A stretch of 64,000 bases of DNA from Ruegeria discodermiae (lineage in GTDB: Bacteria; Pseudomonadota; Alphaproteobacteria; Rhodobacterales; Rhodobacteraceae): contig NZ_JAVAMO010000001.1 of assembly GCF_030758345.1 (NCBI RefSeq), positions 62,001-126,000 on the forward strand. Direction: 5' to 3'. The position numbers were made by a program, and so were the translations under genes. The notes under the pieces were generated by a model. The model was given only the letters and a program-made list of their open reading frames with translations, was not told the origin of the DNA and did no database searches. Positions 44,588 to 51,505 of the stretch are shown in pieces; within the stretch, counting starts at the first letter, position 1; each line of letters starts with the position of its first letter.

Positions 44588-46066
44588 ATGCCACGAATTG
44601 CCACTGCCGGGTTTCAGCATGAAACCAACAGTTTCGGTACCGGACGTGCCGGGCTTGCCGAATTCGAGACGGCCGATAGCTGGCCCGCTCTTCTGACGGG
44701 ATCAGAGGTTACATCAGGCACACGAGGCATGAACCTGCCTATCGCCGGATTCACTGCGGTGGCAGAGGCAGCAGGGGCGGAATTGTTCCCGATCCTGTGG
44801 TGTGCCGCAGAACCCTCCGGTCTTGTGACGGATGAGGCTTTCGATACTATCGCGCGGTGCATCATCTCGGGGCTGCGCCGTGCAGAACCCCTCGACGGGA
44901 TATACCTCGACCTGCACGGTGCAATGATCACAGACAGCCACGACGACGGCGAGGGCGCGCTGCTGACCCGGATTCGCGAGGAAATCGGTCCGTCACTACC
45001 CATCGCTGTCAGCCTTGATATGCACGCGAATATTTCGGCGAAGATGGTCGAGTTGTCGGACGAGATCTGCATTTTCAAGACCTATCCGCATCTTGATATG
45101 GCTGAGGCGGGCGCGCGCTGCTGGGCCCGCCTGCAGCCCATGCTGCGGGGCGTGCGGCCCGCCAAATCCTTCCGACGCGGCCTGGAGCGGATACCGTTGC
45201 ACGCCCAGGTCACCAGCGCCGAACCCGCACGCAGCCTGTACGACGCCTTGCCTGATCGCGCCGACACACATGTCGAAATGGCACTCGGGTTCACCGCCGC
45301 AGATACGTCAGATGCGGCGTCCTCGGTCATTGCCTATGCGCAAACGCAAGCGGAGTCAGACGCATTGGCCGACGCTGCGCTCGCCCGACTGTTTGCTGCG
45401 AAAGAGGTATTCGACACGAGATTGACAACGGCTGAGGAGGCAGTCGCCTGCGCGGTCGCCACGTCAACAGGCAAGCCCGTCGTACTCGCTGATGTACAGG
45501 ACAACCCGGGCGCTGGGGCATCCTCGGACACCACCGGATTGCTGCGCGCCCTCATTGACGGCAAGGTGCAAACGGCGCTTTTGGGCTTGATGCATGACCC
45601 ATATCTCGCGAAGCAGGCTCATGCGGCCGGGATCGGAGCGGTGATCGAGGGCGCGCTTGGGGGGCGATCGGGCATCCCAGAAGACCGGCCCTTTAACGGG
45701 CGCTTCCGGGTCACAGCACTGAGCGAAGGGTACGTTCCCTATACCGGGGCCATGTATGGAGGCGGCATCGCGACCCTCGGTGCGACCTGCGCGCTGCATG
45801 TCGAAGATGTGGCTGCCGATGTCACGGTTGTTGTCACCAGTATCCGGAACCAATGCCTCGACCTTGCCCAGTTCAAGCACCTGAATCTGAGCCCAGAACA
45901 GGCCCGAGTAATTGTGATCAAAAGCACCGCGCATTTTCGGGCCGACTTCGAGCCCATTGCCTCAAAGGTCATCAGCGTCTCATCGCCTGGCTTGTTCCCC
46001 TGCGAGCCTCCATTCAGTTTGACGAAACGAGGCTTCGGTGACGCAATCATCTGTGCGCCAGGGTAG
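44588..46066 (+). CDS. M81 family metallopeptidase (MlrC-like)
   Basis: The 492 residues start RIATAGFQHETNSFGTG, the diagnostic M81/MlrC N-terminus, with DLHGAMITDSHDDGEG, DMHANISAKMVE and KTYPHLDMAEAG supplying likely metal ligands, and a C-terminal MlrC domain. MlrC cleaves linearised microcystin fragments in sphingomonads, but most family members have unknown substrates and often sit beside dipeptide importers, as here. It closes the catabolic operon. No MlrA or MlrB homologue is present in the window. Confidence 0.88.
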   Translation: MPRIATAGFQHETNSFGTGRAGLAEFETADSWPALLTGSEVTSGTRGMNLPIAGFTAVAEAAGAELFPILWCAAEPSGLVTDEAFDTIARCIISGLRRAEPLDGIYLDLHGAMITDSHDDGEGALLTRIREEIGPSLPIAVSLDMHANISAKMVELSDEICIFKTYPHLDMAEAGARCWARLQPMLRGVRPAKSFRRGLERIPLHAQVTSAEPARSLYDALPDRADTHVEMALGFTAADTSDAASSVIAYAQTQAESDALADAALARLFAAKEVFDTRLTTAEEAVACAVATSTGKPVVLADVQDNPGAGASSDTTGLLRALIDGKVQTALLGLMHDPYLAKQAHAAGIGAVIEGALGGRSGIPEDRPFNGRFRVTALSEGYVPYTGAMYGGGIATLGATCALHVEDVAADVTVVVTSIRNQCLDLAQFKHLNLSPEQARVIVIKSTAHFRADFEPIASKVISVSSPGLFPCEPPFSLTKRGFGDAIICAPG

Positions 46067-46255
46067 GATGCTATTCTGCTTCGCAGCGACACAAACAGAT
46101 CGAGCCAAATTGCGGCTGATGGCGGGGTGTAACGCAAAACCACCTGGGCCCAAGGCGGCTTAACAGGTTACTGCTCTCGAACTCTTTAGGTTTCAGACCG
46201 GTCTTGTCATAAGAACTTAAGTTGAGGAGGGCAGGGGGTTTTGTAACCTCCAGTA

Positions 46256-46341
46256 ATGTCCAAACCTGCCCCCTTCAAAGACTTCAAGACCAGCCCGGAG
46301 ATCAACGGCGGGTTAGATCTTTTGATGCGCATCGCCTGACG
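46256..46341 (+). pseudogene. Remnant of an IS6-family transposase N-terminus
   Basis: An ATG at 46256 opens MSKPAPFKDFKTSPEI, which closely resembles the first 16 residues of IS6-family transposases (normally continuing into an IRLAVMLY-type helix). Here it diverges after SPEI and stops within about 28 codons, so nearly all of the transposase is missing. No intact terminal repeats are recognised. It lies in a non-coding stretch between two functional blocks, fitting an insertion/deletion scar. Based on memory of the family; a search is needed to be certain. Confidence 0.45.
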
Positions 46342-46352
46342 ACATTCCCAAG

Positions 46353-46372
46353 TCAACTGTCAGAACAGTTGA
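46353..46372. promoter_or_regulatory. Perfect 8-bp palindrome upstream of the GH19 gene
   Basis: TCAACTGT and ACAGTTGA flank a 4-nt loop, about 150 bp before the start of the next gene. No T-run follows, so an operator is more likely than a terminator. Confidence 0.35.
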
Positions 46373-46520
46373 AAAGATGTGCTTTTCTGGGTAACTTTTA
46401 GAAGCGAAAGCACGGGAAAGTGTTGGCTCAAAAATTTTGAAATGCCAAGTTCCCAGCATACTCAAAGCAGAATTTTGAAGTGCTTTTTTGTATTATTTTT
46501 TAAAGTGTTGGAGGGCAAAG

Positions 46521-49046
46521 ATGATAGGCGAAACCGGCTCTGTATACCTTTCTGAAGACCCTGGCCCAAGTGGTGAATTGACGGGCGACGACACAAGCGT
46601 CGAGGACGTCAGCTCCGACCCGACGAGCCTTCCTGAACACGATGACAGCCCCGAAGCTTTGCAGGAACTTTTGGATGCCGAAGCCGAAGTAGATGTTTCG
46701 GTCGAGGTGGACTTGCCGAAGGTCAAATGGGGTGCTGATCCCTCGCAGCCCGATTTCGCGCATTCCCACACCTCGGCTTCAGCACGTCTCAACCCCGCAT
46801 CTCAATTCGAATTCAGTTGGCGCGTTTTCGATCTCCTCGTCAAAGCCAATCTCTTTCGTCCGCGCGGAAAGAACGGGTTGATTGCGTTTGGATTGCGCGG
46901 AGGGAAACTTGTCGGTTCGGATATTCAGGAAAACGTCGATAGGGTGCAGATCGAAGATACGCGACCGGATCACAAGGGCTTTAATTGTACGCTCGGGATA
47001 TTCGATTCCAACACGAAAAAGATGCGTGCCTATGCCGGATCGACCGTTCCAAACAAGAAGTGGATGCAGAATTACTACAAGCTCAAGAACGGGATAAGGC
47101 CGCATAAGAGCACACGAAGCAACCTGCTGCCCACGGGATGCTATATTTACCGCGTCAACGCCCATGGAGGCGGTCGGATCAAGCCTGCTTTGAGGATGAC
47201 GGACCCCGACAATCTTACGGCGGACGCCATTTGCACTGTCCTCAGGACACATCACGATCTGACCTATTCACATGACGACTTCTGGGATCGGTCACAGCCC
47301 TATGACAACATCCATTGTGCCTATTCGAATTCCAGTTTTTCGTCGGCGGGCTGCCAGACCATCAAGGGACCGGACGGCAAGGGCGCATGGGGCGCGTTTC
47401 AGAAGGTGATCGGCGGTCTCGGATGGAATGCGCGCATCGACTATGTGTTACTGACCGGGCGCGAGGCGGCGATTGCGGCGGCCATCGTGGCGGTAGGCAA
47501 GGACAACGACCCGGCGCTGGTGCAGGCCGCACTTGGGCGGTTGCGCGTCGGGTCGGAGGGCGAGATTGTCACCGCCCTGCAAAAGAAACTGGGCTTCAAC
47601 GGCAGTGCATATTTCGGCCCGTCCACCAAGAAGCGACTGGTCGAGGCCGAAGCGGCGCGGGAGCTTTCGACGGACGGCATCTATTCCCCCGCGGACGATC
47701 TGGCCACAGGCTGGGGCGTGTTTGCGGACGAGGCGGCACCCGCAGTTGATTTGGGAGGCGCAACCGGAGGCGGTGCCCCGTCGGCGGCCGCCTCAAACAT
47801 TCAGCTGTCTGCAACGCCCGGTGGGACGGCTCAGTTGAAGGAAAACGCACAGACAAATGCGATCACTTTTGTCTCGGCCTCAGAGTCCGATGGCATGCAG
47901 ATAGTCGCGAACGCCTCGCTGAGCCTTGGCGGTGCCGATGTGCCCCTGAAAATCACAGCCGAGATCGAAGGCATACCGGCGGGCTCGGTCGGTCTTGAGG
48001 TGACTGTTGCTGCCGTACCGTTGCCAGCGGCACCGAATACAGCCGGCACACCAGCGACACCGACTACTGCTGACACCCCCAAACTGACGGCGGATACATT
48101 TGACGCTTTCGCGCCGCGCGCGCGAGATGACTATCGCGACGCAATCCTGCAACAAGGCCATGCTATCCTTGGCGTTCATGGCATTGATGCGAATGCACGC
48201 CGCCTTGCGCATTTTCTGGCGCAGGTCAGCCACGAGTCTGGCGGCTTCTTCCACCGCATCGAGTCGCTGAACTACACCTCTGCGGCGCGCATCCATGCGA
48301 TGTGGCCGCGCCGGTTTCCCAGCGTTCAGTCTGCCGAGCCTTTCGTCAGGAACGAACCTGGCCTTGCCGAGAAAGTCTATGGTGGGCGGATGGGCAACAC
48401 CCAGCCGGGTGATGGTTTCAAATACCGTGGACGCGGGATGATCCAGCTGACGGGGCGTAAGAACTATCAGAACTACGCCGACCGGCTTGGTGTCGATCTT
48501 GTTGGCCAGCCCGATCTGGCCTTCGCTCCGGAAACCGCGCTGCGGATTGCTGCTGAGTATTGGGCACAGCGCAAGCTCAGGGGCGAGCGATCGATGAATG
48601 CGCTGGCCGACGATGACAAGCTGCGTGCCTTGACCTATCGGATCAACGGGGGTTTCACGAATTTTGAGCATCGCGAGGAGGAACTCGCCAAGGCCAAGTC
48701 GATCTGGGGTGACTCGGCAATGGTCGTGACCGATATCGTGGATCGAGGCGACTTCAGCGATGCGGTGCGTCATCTTCAGTTGTCGCTCGTCTCGCTTGGC
48801 CTGTTGCGCGGCACCGTGGATGGAAAGTTCGGGTTCAACACCTATAAGGCGCTTTTCAAGTTCAAATCCGAAGCCGGGCTGGATGGTGAGGGCTATGCTG
48901 ACAAGGCGACGTTCCATGCGCTGAATAACCCGGACTTCACCGAGTCCATGTCGACCGAGGCTGCCGGGGACGCGCCGCTGATCGGCGATGATCCCGAACC
49001 GATCCGCAATGGTATCAGCCTTGGCGAAGAAGACATGATGGGGTGA
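46521..49046 (+). CDS. Multidomain peptidoglycan-active protein: L,D-transpeptidase-like, PG-binding and GH19 domains
   Basis: ATG 46521 follows GGAGGG at good spacing. The 841 residues comprise an acidic N-terminus, an L,D-transpeptidase-like domain (about 60-310, with H265 and C278 in IHCAYSNSSFSSAGCQTIKG), and a PG_binding-like segment (about 345-400; LRVGSEGEIVTALQKKLGFN). A beta/low-complexity linker follows (400-515), then a GH19 chitinase/endolysin domain (about 515-735; E572 in VSHESGGFFHRIE, FKYRGRGMIQLTGRKNY) and a final PG-binding repeat (about 745-805). There is no signal peptide or TM helix, so it is made in the cytosol despite wall-active domains. It is the first gene of the conflict-like island, 9 nt before the protease gene. 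Confidence 0.83.
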   Translation: MIGETGSVYLSEDPGPSGELTGDDTSVEDVSSDPTSLPEHDDSPEALQELLDAEAEVDVSVEVDLPKVKWGADPSQPDFAHSHTSASARLNPASQFEFSWRVFDLLVKANLFRPRGKNGLIAFGLRGGKLVGSDIQENVDRVQIEDTRPDHKGFNCTLGIFDSNTKKMRAYAGSTVPNKKWMQNYYKLKNGIRPHKSTRSNLLPTGCYIYRVNAHGGGRIKPALRMTDPDNLTADAICTVLRTHHDLTYSHDDFWDRSQPYDNIHCAYSNSSFSSAGCQTIKGPDGKGAWGAFQKVIGGLGWNARIDYVLLTGREAAIAAAIVAVGKDNDPALVQAALGRLRVGSEGEIVTALQKKLGFNGSAYFGPSTKKRLVEAEAARELSTDGIYSPADDLATGWGVFADEAAPAVDLGGATGGGAPSAAASNIQLSATPGGTAQLKENAQTNAITFVSASESDGMQIVANASLSLGGADVPLKITAEIEGIPAGSVGLEVTVAAVPLPAAPNTAGTPATPTTADTPKLTADTFDAFAPRARDDYRDAILQQGHAILGVHGIDANARRLAHFLAQVSHESGGFFHRIESLNYTSAARIHAMWPRRFPSVQSAEPFVRNEPGLAEKVYGGRMGNTQPGDGFKYRGRGMIQLTGRKNYQNYADRLGVDLVGQPDLAFAPETALRIAAEYWAQRKLRGERSMNALADDDKLRALTYRINGGFTNFEHREEELAKAKSIWGDSAMVVTDIVDRGDFSDAVRHLQLSLVSLGLLRGTVDGKFGFNTYKALFKFKSEAGLDGEGYADKATFHALNNPDFTESMSTEAAGDAPLIGDDPEPIRNGISLGEEDMMG

Positions 49047-49055
49047 GTAGGGCAA

Positions 49056-50702
49056 ATGTTGGAACATACATATGACACGCTGGTGGCCGAGGTCCGCGAG
49101 GATCTGAACGGGATGGATTTTCCCGCAGAAGAGGTGGCGTTGGACCGGCTGGAAAAGCTCAGGGATTATCGCGAGCATGAACTGTTGGCGGAATTGGCCG
49201 AAAAATACCTCACCAACTGGCCGGCGGGCAACACGATGATCAAGTATTATGCCCAAGCGATGATCGAAAATGGTCACGCAATGGCAGCGAGCGGGTATAT
49301 CCGATCGGTTCTGGATTCCGCCGAGCCGAATGAGGATGAAAGGATTGAACTGCTGGCCCTGTTGGGGCGGGCCGAGAAAGAGATGTTTCAAAAGGCGCTG
49401 TCGCGCGGCGCTACTGAATTAGCCCAAAAACATGCGCAGGCCTCGTTCGATTCCTATTGCGCGGCCCATGAAGTCCGGCCTGACACGGCCTTTTATCCGC
49501 TGATCAATGCCGCAGCATTGGCCGACATAACTCGCGCGACCAGTGTTCGGCTGGAAGGCGATCCCGATCCGATTGCGATTGCCCGACGGGTTTGTGATAT
49601 CCTTGAGAGTGCGGACAACGAAGATGCCTGGGCTCATGCCACGCGGGCCGAGGCGAATATCGTCCTTGGGAATTGGGATGCGGTCGAAGAAAGCTTGAAC
49701 ACGTACCTTGGCGCAGGGCTGACCCCGTTTCAGCACAACGGCACGCTGCGGCAGTTCCGTGATCTGTGGCGGATCGAGACTCGCGGGCCGCGTGGGCAGG
49801 CGGTTCTGGCTATGCTTATGGCCAAGGGTTTGTGGGACAGCCGAAAAAGCACCTCGGAGGCGTCGACGACCATCGTCGTCACCGGCGGTGAATTGCCCGA
49901 TTTGTCTGACGTCGAACCCGAAAAGGTTCTGGGTGAGGACGGTTTGCAGACTTACTGCTGGCTTCTGGACGGCGTAAAGCGGGCTGAAAGCGTGGCGGCT
50001 GTGCTGACCCGCGCGCAGCGGCGCGTAGGCACGGCTTTTGTCGTTGATGCTTACAAGCTGGGCCTTGCTGGTAAAGCTACTGGCCACGCCTGCCTGATGA
50101 CCAACTATCACGTCCTGAACAGGGACGGTGAACACCGTGCCTTGACGCCGCGTTCGGGCGGCCAGGTGCGTTTTGAGGGTGCGCGCGACGAAGAAGACAA
50201 GCTGAAGCTTTACCTGATCAAGGAAATTCTGTTCCAGTCACCTTTGAAGGGTGGTCTCGATTGCTCGATTTTCACGATTGACGCAGATGCTGATCTGTTC
50301 GAACCGATCCCGATCGTAGATCATCCTGACGATTTTCCGGACCTGGATGAAGAGCCGAAGCCGCGTGTCTATATCATCGGCTATCCATCCGGTGGCGAGA
50401 TGCAGTTTTCGCTTCAGGACAACCGTCTGCTTGATCACGAATGCCGCGTGAACGCGACGCCGACTGATCCGCAATGTCGCCGCGTTCACTATTTCGCACC
50501 CACCGAGCCCGGCAATTCAGGCAGTCCGGTTTTCGACGACATCTGGAATTGCATCGCGCTGCATCACGGCGGTCGAAAATACGACCCCGAAACAGGTGAG
50601 AAAGGCATGCAGAAGCTGAACAATCAGGATGGGCGTTATTCCGCAAATCAGGGGATCTGGATGGGCTCGATCGCAGAGGCCACGCGGGGCTCTACGTCGT
50701 AG
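49056..50702 (+). CDS. Helical-repeat (TPR-like) protein with C-terminal trypsin-like protease
   Basis: The 548 residues split into an alpha-helical N-terminal half (1 to about 265) resembling TPR or TRAFs-binding DUF4071-type arrays, and a trypsin-fold C-terminal half (about 310-540) with an intact triad: H352 (LMTNYHVLN), D402 (GLDCSIFTI), S488 (EPGNSGSPV). There is no signal peptide, so this is a cytosolic trypsin-like protease, unusual outside regulatory or conflict systems. It follows the GH19 protein by 9 nt and is convergent with the orphan gene (15-nt gap). It could be an activating protease for the neighbouring lipase-subtilase or GH19 proteins; this is inference. Confidence 0.83.
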   Translation: MLEHTYDTLVAEVREDLNGMDFPAEEVALDRLEKLRDYREHELLAELAEKYLTNWPAGNTMIKYYAQAMIENGHAMAASGYIRSVLDSAEPNEDERIELLALLGRAEKEMFQKALSRGATELAQKHAQASFDSYCAAHEVRPDTAFYPLINAAALADITRATSVRLEGDPDPIAIARRVCDILESADNEDAWAHATRAEANIVLGNWDAVEESLNTYLGAGLTPFQHNGTLRQFRDLWRIETRGPRGQAVLAMLMAKGLWDSRKSTSEASTTIVVTGGELPDLSDVEPEKVLGEDGLQTYCWLLDGVKRAESVAAVLTRAQRRVGTAFVVDAYKLGLAGKATGHACLMTNYHVLNRDGEHRALTPRSGGQVRFEGARDEEDKLKLYLIKEILFQSPLKGGLDCSIFTIDADADLFEPIPIVDHPDDFPDLDEEPKPRVYIIGYPSGGEMQFSLQDNRLLDHECRVNATPTDPQCRRVHYFAPTEPGNSGSPVFDDIWNCIALHHGGRKYDPETGEKGMQKLNNQDGRYSANQGIWMGSIAEATRGSTS

Positions 50703-50717
50703 CGCTCCGCACACCTG

Positions 50718-51488
50718 TCAGATGTCGATATCCATCACGAACTGACGGATACGATCCTGCAGACGATCGGCAATGATGGGGGCGACCTCGGAAAAGATCG
50801 GCTCGTTCACCGATATCTCGTTTTCCGTGTGGCGCAATTCGGCCCTGTTCGTATCCAGCTTGAAAAACAGCACCTGCTTGACCGACCGTTCTGCGGCCAG
50901 TTCGAAATTCACCAGGTTGATGCGGGGCGCACCATCGACCTTGTCGATATGGCTCATCTGGAATTGGTTTGCCTGGGCTCGCTGAGAGGCGCTGTCGAAG
51001 ATCGTGAACCAGCGTGAATCGGCATCCATCTGGCTGAGCCCTTCCAGAACCTTGACGACAAGGGCAGATGTCGCAGCCGCCGGTCCAAGGGCGGCCGAAA
51101 GGATAGGGATGATCTCTTTGTGCACTTGCACCGAGGTGCCCTTGATGATCCGGTCGAGCCTGGCATCTTCTTCGGTCATCCAGCCAATTTGGGTCAGGAC
51201 GTGCACATAGGTTTTGTACCAGGCAAAGGATGATGCTTCGGTCGCGCCGTCGATTTGCTTGTTCGCGGCTTGCTGGGCAAAAAGGAAACCATTGGCGATC
51301 TTTTCCCGCAGTTCGGGTTCGACGTTGTCGGCGAATGACGCAATCTGCGAGCCGACCGTGACCGCCAGTTCCGGCTTGTCGAAATTGGGCGGATCGCCGG
51401 CATCTTCGATATCGAGACCAAAATCCTCGATCTCTGGAAGGGCGGCGGATTTGGCGAATTCAATCGAGGTTTCTATATCCAGATGCAT
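50718..51488 (-). CDS. Protein of unknown function coupled to the lipase-subtilase gene
   Basis: ATG 51488 (MHLDIETSIEFAK) follows GAGGA at good spacing; a TTG 21 nt upstream would overlap the preceding stop. The 256 residues are soluble and acidic, mixed alpha/beta, with the central stretch SFAWYKTYVHVLTQIGWMTE and no recognisable motif or catalytic signature. No signal peptide or TM segment. It lies 17 nt downstream of the lipase-subtilase gene on the same strand, so an immunity, chaperone or inhibitor role for that enzyme is possible. I do not recognise the family. Confidence 0.7.
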   Translation of the reverse strand: MHLDIETSIEFAKSAALPEIEDFGLDIEDAGDPPNFDKPELAVTVGSQIASFADNVEPELREKIANGFLFAQQAANKQIDGATEASSFAWYKTYVHVLTQIGWMTEEDARLDRIIKGTSVQVHKEIIPILSAALGPAAATSALVVKVLEGLSQMDADSRWFTIFDSASQRAQANQFQMSHIDKVDGAPRINLVNFELAAERSVKQVLFFKLDTNRAELRHTENEISVNEPIFSEVAPIIADRLQDRIRQFVMDIDI

Positions 51489-51505
51489 TTTGTGTTCCTC
51501 ACCAA

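Larger units (their letters stand above)
46067..46520. other. Non-coding junction between the catabolic block and the conflict-like island
   Basis: About 450 bp, AT-richer than its surroundings, holding the IS6-like remnant, a perfect stem-loop (TCAACTGT-CAGA-ACAGTTGA at 46353-46372), and the presumed promoter of the GH19 gene. An AT-rich run at about 46430-46505 precedes the GGAGGG ribosome-binding site at 46510. No other gene is supported. Confidence 0.5.

Noticed and set aside
44588-46066. Microcystin degradation (mlr) cluster
   Set aside because: Only an MlrC-family gene is present; MlrA and MlrB are absent and M81 proteins are widespread, so a true mlr pathway is not supported.
47880-49391. 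503-codon minus-strand frame opposite the GH19 protein
   Set aside because: Antisense shadow of a gene with strong GH19 and PG-binding motifs; no ribosome-binding site or family signature.
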